Under the pieces are notes generated by a model. That model was not told the origin of the DNA, did no database searches, and saw nothing but the letters and a program-made list of their open reading frames with translations. From UBA2705 sp963977105 (lineage in GTDB: Bacteria; Pseudomonadota; Alphaproteobacteria; Micavibrionales; Micavibrionaceae), in the NCBI GenBank assembly GCA_963977105.1, contig CAXBNI010000002.1, positions 62,001 to 126,000 on the forward strand: a DNA stretch of 64,000 bases, given 5' to 3'. This document shows, piece after piece, positions 17,706 to 27,185 of this stretch. The stretch's first letter is position 1. The number at the start of each line of letters is the position of its first letter. The translations under genes and the position numbers were made by a program.

Positions 17706-18359
17706 CTAAGTGCGTGGTAATGTCACGCCTTTTTGTCCCATGTATTTACCGCCACGATCACTATAGTTAACTTCGCATGCGCTAGAGCCTTTAAAGAACA
17801 AGAACTGACAAACGCCTTCATTCGCATAGATTTTCGCGGGTAGCGGCGTTGTGTTTGAAATCTCAAGCGTAACATGGCCTTCCCAGCCGGGCTCCAACGG
17901 TGTGACGTTTACAATCAAACCACAGCGCGCATAAGTACTTTTACCAAGGCAAATAACAAGCGCGTCTTTAGGAATTTTAAAATACTCAACAGTGCGGCAC
18001 AGCACAAAGCTATTTGGCGGAATAACGCAAACGTCACCTTTACGCTCAACAAAGCTTTTCTCTGAGAAATTCTTTGGGTCAACAAGCGCATTATCAACAT
18101 TTGTGAAAATCATAAATTCATCAGCAAGACGAGAGTCATAACCATATGATGACAGCCCATAAGAAATAATTTTTTCTTCATCAACGTAACGTACCTGACC
18201 ATCAACAAACGGCGTAATCATCCCCTGATTTTCAGCTTGTTCTCTAATCCAATGATCCGGCATGATGCCCGGTAGATGGTCTGCGCTATCTTTTAACAAA
18301 CGCATAGCCTCGCTTGGTTTGCCTTCTGCGCCCGTTTTTGTGCCTAGAGTATCGCTCAT
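17706..18359 (-). CDS. dcd: dCTP deaminase
   Basis: Deaminates dCTP to dUTP for thymidylate synthesis. The 217-residue trimeric dUTPase-fold enzyme has conserved YGLSSYGYDSRL, GKSTYARCGL, and NVTPLEPGWEGHVTLEISN (catalytic Glu). About 30 N-terminal residues precede the usual MPDHWIREQA-type start, but AAAGG before the ATG at 18359 supports the longer form. Its start overlaps (ATGA) the stop of the 57-residue gene upstream, so the two are translationally coupled. Confidence 0.95.
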   Translation of the reverse strand: MSDTLGTKTGAEGKPSEAMRLLKDSADHLPGIMPDHWIREQAENQGMITPFVDGQVRYVDEEKIISYGLSSYGYDSRLADEFMIFTNVDNALVDPKNFSEKSFVERKGDVCVIPPNSFVLCRTVEYFKIPKDALVICLGKSTYARCGLIVNVTPLEPGWEGHVTLEISNTTPLPAKIYANEGVCQFLFFKGSSACEVNYSDRGGKYMGQKGVTLPRT

Positions 18360-18529
18360 TCTTGATTACCTTTATCTACAACTGAATCTTCATTATTAAC
18401 GCCATCTATTTCTTTCGCCGCTTTATTAACAGATGCGTCACGCTTAACCTTCTTGCGGCGCATTAAATTCGCGCGCAAGGCATCGGCTCTTTTATCGAAC
18501 TTTGTGTTCTTGTCTTCTTTTATCGACAT
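18356..18529 (-). CDS. Small basic conserved-type protein upstream of dcd
   Basis: 57 residues. AGG lies 6 bases before the ATG and the stop overlaps the dcd start by ATGA. The central basic block DALRANLMRRKKVKR resembles short alphaproteobacterial proteins with an LRxNLxRRK core; that resemblance is from memory. A nucleic-acid-binding or regulatory role is possible but unproven. Confidence 0.55.
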   Translation of the reverse strand: MSIKEDKNTKFDKRADALRANLMRRKKVKRDASVNKAAKEIDGVNNEDSVVDKGNQE

Positions 18530-18664
18530 AACATACCTAAATAGATGAGATTACCGCGAATATAGTAAATATAGGCGTGACAATCCAGTCTTTTTGTTGT
18601 ATCTTCCCCTCGCTCTTCGGGATAACCTTGTTAAGGGCTTTATATATAAGATTTTTTTATCTTC

Positions 18665-18739
18665 GCCGCGGTAGCTCAGTGGTAGAGCGCGTCATTGGTA
18701 ATGACGAGGTCGAGAGTTCAATTCCCTCTCGTGGCACCA
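18665..18739 (+). tRNA. tRNA-Thr(GGT)
   Basis: Cloverleaf folds with acceptor GCCGCGG/TCGTGGC (two G-U pairs), D-arm GCTC...GAGC, anticodon stem CGTCA/TGACG with loop TTGGTAA (anticodon GGT), T-loop TTCAATT and encoded CCA. The T-stem has one A-C mismatch (GAGAG/CCCTC). Confidence 0.93.
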
Positions 18740-18790
18740 TTTTCCTGTTTTCCCCATCCATTCCACTACATTGGTAATTAACCGCCAATA

Positions 18791-18820
18791 TTGACATAAC
18801 GCAAGCCCTTGCTGTGATAC
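18791..18820 (+). promoter_or_regulatory. TTGACATAA promoter-like element
   Basis: TTGACA at 18791-18796, with a TGTGATAC extended -10-like sequence 17-19 bases on, upstream of the small ORF at 18865. It carries the 9-mer shared with other promoters in the window. Confidence 0.35.
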
Positions 18821-18864
18821 ATGTTAAATCAACAACGCACAGGCACGTCACGCAAGAAGGCTGG

Positions 18865-19065
18865 ATGAACGTAACAGGATACAATGCAGGTGAAAACGTA
18901 CAGCCCTCACGCCACAATAGCCGCATGCTTTATGCCTCACCAGAGGCACGCCTGACCTTTAGAGCTCTACCATCTCTAATGCTCAGTGGGCAACGTAATA
19001 TAGCGCAGATTAATGCACCGCTAAGTCCAAATGAAGGATTTGCAATCACATGCAACCACTTATAA
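18865..19065 (+). CDS. Possible small hypothetical protein
   Basis: 66 residues from an ATG preceded by AAGAAGG and downstream of a TTGACATAA promoter-like element. No signal peptide, no recognised family. A longer frame to GTG 18814 would begin inside the promoter and is unlikely. Coding status uncertain. Confidence 0.35.
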   Translation: MNVTGYNAGENVQPSRHNSRMLYASPEARLTFRALPSLMLSGQRNIAQINAPLSPNEGFAITCNHL

Positions 19066-19151
19066 ACCCTGTGCCTACCCCCGTACTATCGCACTATTCC
19101 CTTTTCCATCATGCTAATATAAAAGCATATTCATACATTTATAAAAACAAC

Positions 19152-19180
19152 TTTATTTGGTGTAAAGACGGTGCTAGAAT
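19152..19180 (+). promoter_or_regulatory. Extended -10 promoter close to start codon
   Basis: TTTATT (19152-19157), 17 bases, then TAGAAT (19175-19180) preceded by TG at -15/-14. The predicted transcription start coincides with the ATG at 19187. Confidence 0.45.
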
Positions 19181-19186
19181 AAACTT

Positions 19187-19495
19187 ATGGTTGAAGCAAA
19201 GGGTTATTGGCTATCTATTCAAACGAACAATACACAATACCGTTCGGAACATAAAATAGATAACAGTCAAATCAAATATATTGTCAAAATACACAATGGT
19301 GATTCACCGGTAACTGCCGCTGCGCATAACTACAATGATGCAATACAGGCGCTAAAAGACAAACTCCGCGCATTAAAGGCAAGCGCCCCACAAAGCTTGC
19401 CCGCCTTTGAAGACTTCGAAGCCCCCATAGAAAATGAAGTCGATAATATTGCTATGGTTTTCTTAAGCGAAAGCGACCTAGAAAACGCTAATTGA
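19187..19495 (+). CDS. Hypothetical protein, possibly leaderless
   Basis: 102 residues, soluble. The N-terminal half looks like a small beta-rich domain (KYIVKIHNGDS) followed by a helix (NDAIQALKDKLRALKA) and an acidic tail. No clear Shine-Dalgarno, but an extended -10 promoter places the mRNA start at the ATG. No family recognised. Terminated by the hairpin at 19555. Confidence 0.55.
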   Translation: MVEAKGYWLSIQTNNTQYRSEHKIDNSQIKYIVKIHNGDSPVTAAAHNYNDAIQALKDKLRALKASAPQSLPAFEDFEAPIENEVDNIAMVFLSESDLENAN

Positions 19496-19554
19496 GCCGT
19501 GAAAGCTCGGCTTGTTAGAACACTAACTTCCTATATTACACCAGGCACGCGGTC

Positions 19555-19588
19555 AAAAAAAAAGCGGCCATATTCTGGGCAGCTTTTT
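19555..19588. terminator. Bidirectional terminator
   Basis: AAAAAGCGGCC and GGGCAGCTTTTT pair with one mismatch; a nine-A run on one side and T run on the other serve both the plus gene at 19187 and the minus autotransporter ending at 19614. Confidence 0.7.
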
Positions 19589-19613
19589 CTTCAATTATTT
19601 CGATTCTACGGGG

Positions 19614-22600
19614 CTAGAACTTATAAGCCGCCTTAACAACGCCCGAATGCGCCGCGTATTCAGACTTGTATTCAAAATCATACCCGCCCGTGAATTCCCA
19701 GCTATTGGTATTATAAACCGTTGCGCCGAAGCCAACGTTAAACGTGCTGTTTACAGGGTCAGAACCTTCAGTTCTGAATGTTGTTCCACCACCAATAAAC
19801 TTAGATGACGCCGAAACTTTATCACCGATCACATCATTGCGGTAACCAACATGAACTGCAGGTTCAAAAATGCCACCATTGCTCAGCTCTTTCATCCAAG
19901 TCGCTTCTAAAGCAACCCCGAGTTCAAAGACATCTAAATCGCCAGGGTCAACATCAAGGTTCGCACCGCCTGCACCTGATTCTGTATAAGCATCTTGGTC
20001 AACATGAATATAGTTAATCATTGCTGTCGGCGTTAACACGACTTCGTTAAAGGCTTTTAAGTGGTAATCATTACCGAGTTCAAAACGGGCAACATATTGG
20101 TTGCCAGTTGTATCGCCCTCTGCTGTCAAGCCAGATGTCCCTGCGACGTTGTGACGCTTGCTTTCAACATCGTTAAACACGTAGCCAAGCATCACATCTA
20201 AGAACGCAGTATCAGCCAAATCGTAATTCGCATAAGCGGCAACTTGCCAGCTGCTAATCTCTGTTTCGGTTTTATTTGCGTTGTCAGAATCAACATTTGT
20301 CACCGCGTAACTGCCCGCGAAGCCTAATGTCATGCCTTCTAATTTATCCGCTGTATCAATACCGGCTGCGAGACCCAACGAGTTTGAGTCATAACCAGCA
20401 ACATTCTCACGCTCGTCTTGCGTCGCTGTGTTACCAAAAGCCTGCCCCCAGACTTTCGTGCCATAGAGGCCATTACCCGCATACATGCCAGTGCCGACTT
20501 TATCGTTACGAACCTCTGCAAGGCGAGTCCCGATCACGTTCAAAGACTGATTTGTGACACTCAACGCTGAAACAACAGCGCCGCCATCAACTGTCGGAAT
20601 TGACGATTCTAATATGTCGTTCACGGCTTGTTGTGAAGTCGCCGTGTTTAAATTCTGTTGCAACTGCGCGATTTGCGTATTGGCAGATGTACCAATTGCA
20701 TCAAGTACAGTACCCACAGCGTTGTTATTAGTATTCGTCGCTGCAGCCGCTTTTGAACCGATGGTTGCGACAACAACAAGGTCAGAATCACTCGTTGTAT
20801 CCTGCGCAAATGACACAAGATAACTGTTATCTAGAATTGTCGTGGTTAGATCCGCAACGCCAGCGCCGCCAGCGCCGTCAATCAATGTGAAGGATTGTGC
20901 GTTCGCAATTGCATCACCCGTCACAACATCAATCGATAATATTGCCGTCGCATCAACGCTTGCATTGCCTGTTGCCGTCATCTGGCCTGCGGCTGTCGCG
21001 CCTTTGATGTCAAACATCAAGGTCTGCCCTGCATCGACGTCAATTGTGCCTCCTACATTCAGTGTACCGCTGCCAATATCTGTGGTTTTAGCCGCTTCAA
21101 AATTACCGCCCGCACTCACAATGCTGCTTGAGCCGAGAATCTGGAACGATTTAAGCTCCGTTCCATCCGTACCAAAAGCATCAATACTGCCTGACCCTGC
21201 AAGGACGAAGCTACCTGTATCGGCGGTAGATGTAATAATCGCGCCTGTGATGTCTTTTGTATCAGCAAGACGTAACGTACCATCTGCATCAAAATCAACT
21301 GCGCCTGTGATGTTGCCATTTGACTGCACTGTGCCCGCACCCGCGACTTTGATGTCTGTTGCACGGATATTACCGGCCAATGTCACCGTTTCACCGCTCC
21401 CGCCATTAAAGTTGATCGCCGCGAGGCTGTTTGTTGTGATGCCCAAAGTACCGCTTACTGTAGACGAGCCAGCAAAGTTCACTGTACCGTTTGCGCCCGC
21501 TGTACTGTCAATAGAGCCTGTAAGGTTTGCATTATCAGCAAAGTTAATTGTACCTGCGTTATTGGCGAAGTTAATATCGTTTGTTGTGGTCACGTTACCT
21601 GCGAAATTCACAGTCGCCGCGCCGCCAAAGTTAATATCATCAACATTCACCGTAGAACCAAAGCTAGATGTGCCAACGCCGTTAATGGTAATTAAGTTCA
21701 AGCTTTTGGTTGCGCCTACACTGCCTGAGACAATAGAAGAGCCTGCAATCGTGATGTTACCTGCGCCGTCGGCTGCGGTGATATTATCAACGCTGCCTGT
21801 GATGTCCGCGCCATCAGCAAGCAAAGCTGCCGCATTTGCGCCAAACTGGACATTACCCGTCACGTCCTGTGCAAAGTCTAGGTTACCTGCAGCCGTTGCG
21901 GTGATTGTTGTTGCGGCGACTGTACCGTTAAAGTCAAACGTACCAGTACCGTTATAAGTAATCGCGCCAATAGAGTTTGTTGCGCCAACATTGCCTGAAA
22001 TAAGGGTCGTGCCTGCGCCTGTGCCGCTGATTGTGCCAACGCCCGCAGAGCCTGACGTATTATCAACCGCGCCCGTGACGCCGAAAGTGTTACCCAGAGC
22101 AAGCGTACCTGCGCCAGTAAGGTTCACTGCGCCCGTCACTGCGCCACCTGTTGTTAATGTGGTTGCCGCGCCAATATTTACGTTTGTCGCCTGTAGCGTC
22201 GCGCCAGTGGTTAAGCCTGTGCCTTCACCTGAGAGTGTGACGTTGTCTAAGACCGTCACATTCCCCCAAGCTGCGTCTGTTGTAAGTGTATTGCCGCCAG
22301 ATACGATAACGTTCGATGTATCGGTAGCTGCGCCCTGCACTGTGCCTGATGCCGCGATTGCGCCGCCTGCAGTGTCAAATGTCACAGTGTATGTGTCCGC
22401 CGTGCCGCCGCCATCGCCAATGACGATACCCGAAGCATTATCAACGCCGACATCGCCTTGGAATGTAACAGCAGAGCCTGTGCCGTCATTCGAGATTGTA
22501 ATTTGGTTTAAGTCGTTTGTATCACCGATTGCGCCTGCAAAAGTTGCGCCTGCGCCTGTGATCGCGATGTCACCATCCCCTGCAACGCCGCCGTCAATTG

Positions 22601-23255
22601 TCCCTGTGAGCGTTTGTAACGTGCCGCCATCAAGCGTTAGCGTTGCCGTCGAAACCGCACCTGTTAGGGTGGTTGAGGCCGCTGTGATATTACCGCTGAC
22701 GGAGACATTCACATTGTTATTCGCATTCACGCCATCAGCCGTAATGGCGAGCGCGCCTGTGCCTAAATTGATGTTGCCATTGAGGTCAACGGTTAATACG
22801 TCGCCCGTTGCGTCAGTATCTTCGCCTGTGATAGTGAAGTTCATGGATGTAAACGCACCAACGGAAACATCACCAGATATAGTGACCGCTTCGGCGGCAT
22901 CATCATTAAGCGCATCATCAATTGTAAATGTCAGGGCATCTGCGCCTGCGACCACGGCGGCGACGGTCGCGGTGCCATCACCAATAATGTCTGTATCCTG
23001 CACCGTTACGGTTGCATTGCTGTTCACGCGCAGGTCGCGGCTTTGCGTTGCTTCGCCAGCAGCGGCGGTGCCGTTTGTGTTGGTCTGCCAATCAAAAGGA
23101 GAGCTTGCGAGTTCGTCCGCATCAAACGTACCGCTGCTATCTGCATCGACGCTAATTTCATCCGCCGCGTAGGCAGGTGAGATAAATAATGGCGTCGCGC
23201 CGACTGCAACAATTGCAGTGCCGGCTAATAATAGCTTTTTAATATCTAATTTCAT
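19614..23255 (-). CDS. Autotransporter (type Va), copy 1
   Basis: 1213 residues from the ATG at 23255 (GGAGA upstream); the longer frame to 23348 adds an improbable hydrophobic extension. The signal peptide MKLDIKKLLLAGTAIVAVGA, ending SPAYAA, is identical over its first 20 residues to that of the next autotransporter. The passenger (about 35-900) is a long Gly/Asn/Thr/Val repeat array typical of a right-handed beta-helix on the cell surface. The last ~280 residues form the autotransporter beta-domain, ending VKAAYKF with the terminal Phe. Passenger target is unknown; adhesion or surface coat is likely from family knowledge. Very few cysteines, normal for the class. Confidence 0.92.
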   Translation of the reverse strand: MKLDIKKLLLAGTAIVAVGATPLFISPAYAADEISVDADSSGTFDADELASSPFDWQTNTNGTAAAGEATQSRDLRVNSNATVTVQDTDIIGDGTATVAAVVAGADALTFTIDDALNDDAAEAVTISGDVSVGAFTSMNFTITGEDTDATGDVLTVDLNGNINLGTGALAITADGVNANNNVNVSVSGNITAASTTLTGAVSTATLTLDGGTLQTLTGTIDGGVAGDGDIAITGAGATFAGAIGDTNDLNQITISNDGTGSAVTFQGDVGVDNASGIVIGDGGGTADTYTVTFDTAGGAIAASGTVQGAATDTSNVIVSGGNTLTTDAAWGNVTVLDNVTLSGEGTGLTTGATLQATNVNIGAATTLTTGGAVTGAVNLTGAGTLALGNTFGVTGAVDNTSGSAGVGTISGTGAGTTLISGNVGATNSIGAITYNGTGTFDFNGTVAATTITATAAGNLDFAQDVTGNVQFGANAAALLADGADITGSVDNITAADGAGNITIAGSSIVSGSVGATKSLNLITINGVGTSSFGSTVNVDDINFGGAATVNFAGNVTTTNDINFANNAGTINFADNANLTGSIDSTAGANGTVNFAGSSTVSGTLGITTNSLAAINFNGGSGETVTLAGNIRATDIKVAGAGTVQSNGNITGAVDFDADGTLRLADTKDITGAIITSTADTGSFVLAGSGSIDAFGTDGTELKSFQILGSSSIVSAGGNFEAAKTTDIGSGTLNVGGTIDVDAGQTLMFDIKGATAAGQMTATGNASVDATAILSIDVVTGDAIANAQSFTLIDGAGGAGVADLTTTILDNSYLVSFAQDTTSDSDLVVVATIGSKAAAATNTNNNAVGTVLDAIGTSANTQIAQLQQNLNTATSQQAVNDILESSIPTVDGGAVVSALSVTNQSLNVIGTRLAEVRNDKVGTGMYAGNGLYGTKVWGQAFGNTATQDERENVAGYDSNSLGLAAGIDTADKLEGMTLGFAGSYAVTNVDSDNANKTETEISSWQVAAYANYDLADTAFLDVMLGYVFNDVESKRHNVAGTSGLTAEGDTTGNQYVARFELGNDYHLKAFNEVVLTPTAMINYIHVDQDAYTESGAGGANLDVDPGDLDVFELGVALEATWMKELSNGGIFEPAVHVGYRNDVIGDKVSASSKFIGGGTTFRTEGSDPVNSTFNVGFGATVYNTNSWEFTGGYDFEYKSEYAAHSGVVKAAYKF

Positions 23256-23418
23256 TGAAATAAATCTCCAGAAGATGAGGTAAAAACAGAATACGGGAAG
23301 AAACACAAAACGGGCGAACGCCCAAATACAGGTTAAATCATAACACATTTACAAAGTTTTAAAAGAGCCCGCGTGCAAAAAACTGCGCACGGATGAAAGC
23401 CAAAGATAGCCGCGCATA

Positions 23419-23450
23419 AGAAAACAGGGCTTCCCATTAAGGAAGCCCTG
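23419..23450 (-). terminator. Terminator after autotransporter 2
   Basis: Perfect 10-bp arms CAGGGCTTCC / GGAAGCCCTG with six-base loop, followed on the minus strand by TTTTCTT, just downstream of the stop at 23479. Confidence 0.85.
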
Positions 23451-23478
23451 CTTAATATAATATCTATCTGGTTAGAGA

Positions 23479-26400
23479 CTAGAACTTGTAAGAAGCTTTA
23501 ACCATACCAGCATGTGCATCGTAATCAGACTTGAATTCGAAGTTGTAACCGGCGCTTAGTGTCCAGTTTGTGTCAGTGATGTATTTAACACCAACACCAG
23601 CATCGAAAGTTGTCTGTGCAGGATCGAAGCCTTTAACTTTGAAAGCAGAACCACCGCCAGCAAATGTGTTAGATGCTTCGAACTCGTCGCCGATAAGGTC
23701 ATGACGAACACCTAGGCCGATAGATGGCATTAGGTGTGTGCCGTTTGCATTCTGGATATCCCATTGTGCATCAACGCCAAGACCAATTTCGAACAAGCTC
23801 AGAGAGTCTGCGTCAACTGTAAGGTTTGCACCGCCAGCACCTGTTTCTGTGTAGCTATCTGCAGAGTAGTGCATATAGTCAGCAGAAACTTTAGGTGTAA
23901 GAACGAGCGTACCGTGACCTGTGTGGTAATCACGACCAACTGCTAGGCCAGCTACGAATGCGTCTGCATTGTATGAACCTTTAGCATTTAGTGCAGCAAT
24001 ACCGCCTGGGTTACGTGTAGTGTCATTATCAGACCAGATATAACCAAGTTGACCAGAAACGAATACTGTCTCGTTCACGTCGTAATCACCGTAAAGTGAA
24101 ATTTGGTAGCTATCTACTTCTGTTTTCGCGTTGCTGATGGCGTCAGAGTCAACGTCCGTATCAGCGTAAGCGAATGACATACCGATAGTCGTGTCTTGGC
24201 CAAGCTCTTCTGTGTCAAAACCAATTGCGAAACCGTAAGTATCAGCATCGTAACCAGAAACACCATCACGCTTGTCTTGTTGAGCTTGCTGACCGAAACC
24301 TTCGATCCAGCCGTTCAAGCCGTTCATGACTTGACCAGCATTCATGCCAGTTTCGCCAGAGCGTAGTGATGCAAGACGGTCATTGTTGATAGCAGACGTG
24401 CTACCCGCAACTTGAATACCCGCAACAACAGCGCCGCCAGAAACGTCAGAAGCAGCCGCTTCGATTACGTTATTAACGTCACCTTGCGTGCTTTTAGACT
24501 GAAGTTCAGACTGTAACAAGTTGATTTGGGTGTTCGTAGATGCCGCAAGCGTCGTTAGAAGCTGGTTACCAGTTGCAACATAGCCACTGTTAACACTTGT
24601 GCTTTCAACAGAGTTAGCTTGAGTAACAGTAACATCGAAGTCATTGCCGTTTGCTGTAAGAGCAAAACCGTACAAATATGAGTTATCTGTTACTGTAGCC
24701 GCTGTTGTTGCCGCGCCAGTGTTACCACCAACAACAGAAGCAATAACTTCAGCCGCTAGAGGTTGAGAGCCTGATTCAACAACAAAGTTTACAGTATCGT
24801 TAGAAAGGTCAACTGCACCGCCTGCTGTGATATCAACAGTACCAATTGTTGTTGTACCCGCTGTACGTTTAACACCAAGGTTAAATGTACCTGCAGCCGC
24901 ATCAGCAGTATAACCGTTGCCGCCAGCAAGTGTAACGCCAGAGTTAACTGTAACTGTGCCATCATTATCAATAGCGCCTGTACCAATTGTTGCGTTAGCA
25001 GCAAATGTTGCTGCTGCATTAGCAGAAACATTTAATGCACCAACAGCTGTAGTACCAATAACACCGTTAAATGTAACGCTTGATGTTGTTGTGCCATTAC
25101 CAATAGTAAGAACACCATCATTTGCGAGTGCACCATCAATTGTACCAGAGACAACTTGTGCAGATGTACCTAGGAACTGAAGAACGTCAGCATCATCAAG
25201 TGTGATTGCATCAACATAAAGGTTACCAGTTGTAGTAACTGTCTGTGCATTACCTGCACCAGTCGCTAGAACACCGATCGCCTTCGTGCTAGTACCAACA
25301 TTACCTGTAAATGCTACTGTACCTGCTGCGCTATCCGCGATTGAGATCAAACCTTGGCCATCTGTTGCTGTCGTAATCGCACCAGAAACTGTCAAAGTAT
25401 TCGTTTGATCATCTAGGATAAGACCATCATCAACACCGCTGTCATTAATAACAACTGCGCCAGACAATGTTTCGTTACCAGTAGTCGCATCAACAGTCAA
25501 AGTCACGTTATCAGCAATATCAACTGAGTTCGCAACGGAGCCTGTAACAGTAGCATCAGCATCAACGTCAAAAGTACCCGCACCTGTAATGTTACCAGTA
25601 ATGTCACCTGTACCACCAGCAGATATTTTCAATGTACCTGTGTTCGCAATGTTACCAATTAGATTACCTGCGCCAGTAATATTAACTGTACCCGCGTTAG
25701 TAATCGCGCCATTAATATCGCCTGCACCTTGGTCAACTGTTGAACCAGAAGCCACAGTAACAGCCGCAGAAATTGCCGCGTCTGAATCTAATGTTGTGCT
25801 ACCAGTAACAGAAACTGTATCGATGTTAGCTGTTGCTACGCCAGTTAGTGTGATTGTATCACCGCCTGTGAAGACAAGAGCTACAGTATCACCAGCGCCG
25901 CCACCAGCAATTGTCGCAGCGATTGTTTGTGTCGTACCATTAAATGTAGCTGTTTTTGTGTCAGTGCCAGTGTTATCACCGAGTACAATTGTACCCGCGC
26001 CCCAGTCACCGTTAAATGTAACAGCTTGGTCAATACCTGTGCCGTTCATTGTCACTGTACCAGTGCTTGTGCTGTCACCAGAGAATGTAACACCTGAAGC
26101 ATGTGTGTTTGAAACTGTAATGCTGCCATTACCAGAAACAACACCAGTTACTGTTTGAGCTGTCGTTCCGTTAAGAACCAATGTTCCTAAGCCGTCAGGG
26201 CCGTCAGCCAAAACAATGCCCGTCGCTGTAATGTTGCCAGCAACATTTAACGTAGCATCATCGCCCGCATCGCTTGAATTTGAAGCGTTAGTACCACCTG
26301 TTACTGTCACGTTGCCAGTAGTTGTAATTGAGCCTGTTACTGTAACTGCTGTAGCATCTGCGTTAGCACTTACTGTGTTCTCAGTTGCTTGTACTACAAA

Positions 26401-26727
26401 GTTACCAGAACCCAACGTCGCTGAGCCAACAGTAATCGCAGTAGAAACGTTATCACCTGCGTTTGAATCAAATGTTACGTTACCGTCTGGTGTTGCGTTT
26501 GTATCTGTAATCGCGCCAATAGCAGTTACGTCACTTTCGTCAATTGCAAGGTTAAAACCATCCAAGTTAACATTGTCAGCTGCTGTTGGTGCATTAACAG
26601 GTACTGTTGTGCCCCATGTTGAATTACCTGCGAGGGTCAAATCAGCTGCTTGTGCTGTACCTGCCGTTGCACCCACTGCAACGATAGCTGTACCAGCCAA
26701 TAGTAGTTTTTTAATATCAAGTTTCAT
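23479..26727 (-). CDS. Autotransporter (type Va), copy 2
   Basis: 1082 residues from the ATG at 26727, with AAGGAG upstream. Signal peptide as in copy 1 then AQAADLTLAG. The passenger (about 28-790) is rich in short beta-helix repeats of the type ITGAGT/NITATG. The beta-domain (about 800-1082) is closely related to that of copy 1: both share a GYD....G.A.GFDT-type opening and a terminal KASYKF/KAAYKF. The base composition is more AT-rich (GTTACC, ACCAGT codons) than copy 1, so the passengers have diverged. It has its own terminator, so the two are separate transcription units. Confidence 0.92.
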   Translation of the reverse strand: MKLDIKKLLLAGTAIVAVGATAGTAQAADLTLAGNSTWGTTVPVNAPTAADNVNLDGFNLAIDESDVTAIGAITDTNATPDGNVTFDSNAGDNVSTAITVGSATLGSGNFVVQATENTVSANADATAVTVTGSITTTGNVTVTGGTNASNSSDAGDDATLNVAGNITATGIVLADGPDGLGTLVLNGTTAQTVTGVVSGNGSITVSNTHASGVTFSGDSTSTGTVTMNGTGIDQAVTFNGDWGAGTIVLGDNTGTDTKTATFNGTTQTIAATIAGGGAGDTVALVFTGGDTITLTGVATANIDTVSVTGSTTLDSDAAISAAVTVASGSTVDQGAGDINGAITNAGTVNITGAGNLIGNIANTGTLKISAGGTGDITGNITGAGTFDVDADATVTGSVANSVDIADNVTLTVDATTGNETLSGAVVINDSGVDDGLILDDQTNTLTVSGAITTATDGQGLISIADSAAGTVAFTGNVGTSTKAIGVLATGAGNAQTVTTTGNLYVDAITLDDADVLQFLGTSAQVVSGTIDGALANDGVLTIGNGTTTSSVTFNGVIGTTAVGALNVSANAAATFAANATIGTGAIDNDGTVTVNSGVTLAGGNGYTADAAAGTFNLGVKRTAGTTTIGTVDITAGGAVDLSNDTVNFVVESGSQPLAAEVIASVVGGNTGAATTAATVTDNSYLYGFALTANGNDFDVTVTQANSVESTSVNSGYVATGNQLLTTLAASTNTQINLLQSELQSKSTQGDVNNVIEAAASDVSGGAVVAGIQVAGSTSAINNDRLASLRSGETGMNAGQVMNGLNGWIEGFGQQAQQDKRDGVSGYDADTYGFAIGFDTEELGQDTTIGMSFAYADTDVDSDAISNAKTEVDSYQISLYGDYDVNETVFVSGQLGYIWSDNDTTRNPGGIAALNAKGSYNADAFVAGLAVGRDYHTGHGTLVLTPKVSADYMHYSADSYTETGAGGANLTVDADSLSLFEIGLGVDAQWDIQNANGTHLMPSIGLGVRHDLIGDEFEASNTFAGGGSAFKVKGFDPAQTTFDAGVGVKYITDTNWTLSAGYNFEFKSDYDAHAGMVKASYKF

Positions 26728-27114
26728 TCTGAGAGTTCTCCTTTGGTCAAAACGAATAAACAAAAATTCTTTATATTGGATAGATAAAGCATTTACCAAC
26801 ATAGACAGTCATACACAAGTTTTGTAAGTCGTGGTGCTGAGCCCTTATATATACTGCAAAGAACAGATATAACGAATCAGGACACGAATCGACCTACAGC
26901 AATTGTAGGGAAACTTATACCAGTGGGTAGATAGGCGGTAAACCCCTGATAGAGGAAAATTTGTAACTTTTTCAACACATAAACATCAGAAAACCCTAAT
27001 TTACAGGGCTTAAAGTTTAGTTTATAGGGCGCCGCCCTATACCCTCGCGTGTAGTCCGGACGTGGCTTTGAGTCGATTTTCAGTGGGCTGATTTGATGAG
27101 AAAAGTACCGTAAA
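26728..27114. other. Intergenic region without convincing gene
   Basis: About 390 bases between autotransporter 2 and the IalB terminator. It holds a small palindromic hairpin, TATAGGGC-GCC-GCCCTATA at 27023-27041. An 83-residue minus frame (26877-27128) starts inside the terminator and looks non-coding. The autotransporter promoter must lie in the 26728-26850 part, but I cannot assign it. Confidence 0.5.
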
Positions 27115-27161
27115 CAAAAAAGCGACACTGTTGCTTTTTTGCAACAATGCCGCTTTTAAAC
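27115..27161 (-). terminator. Terminator after IalB-family gene
   Basis: Thirteen-base arms around 27122-27134 and 27141-27153 (two G-U pairs), extended by A/T runs, lie 25 bases downstream of the stop at 27186. Confidence 0.85.
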
Positions 27162-27185
27162 TTATAATCGCTAATATATAAAAGC

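Noticed and set aside
20842..23172. Long antisense ORFs (371 and 393 residues) opposite autotransporter 1
   Set aside because: The repetitive GC-rich passenger leaves antisense frames open by composition; the products are Val/Pro/Ala-rich without motifs, and the sense frame has a signal peptide and beta-domain.
25589..26827. Antisense ORFs opposite autotransporter 2
   Set aside because: Same composition effect; no ribosome sites or motifs, and the sense reading is unambiguous.
26877..27128. 83-residue minus ORF
   Set aside because: Starts inside the IalB terminator stem, with no ribosome site and no similarity I recognise.
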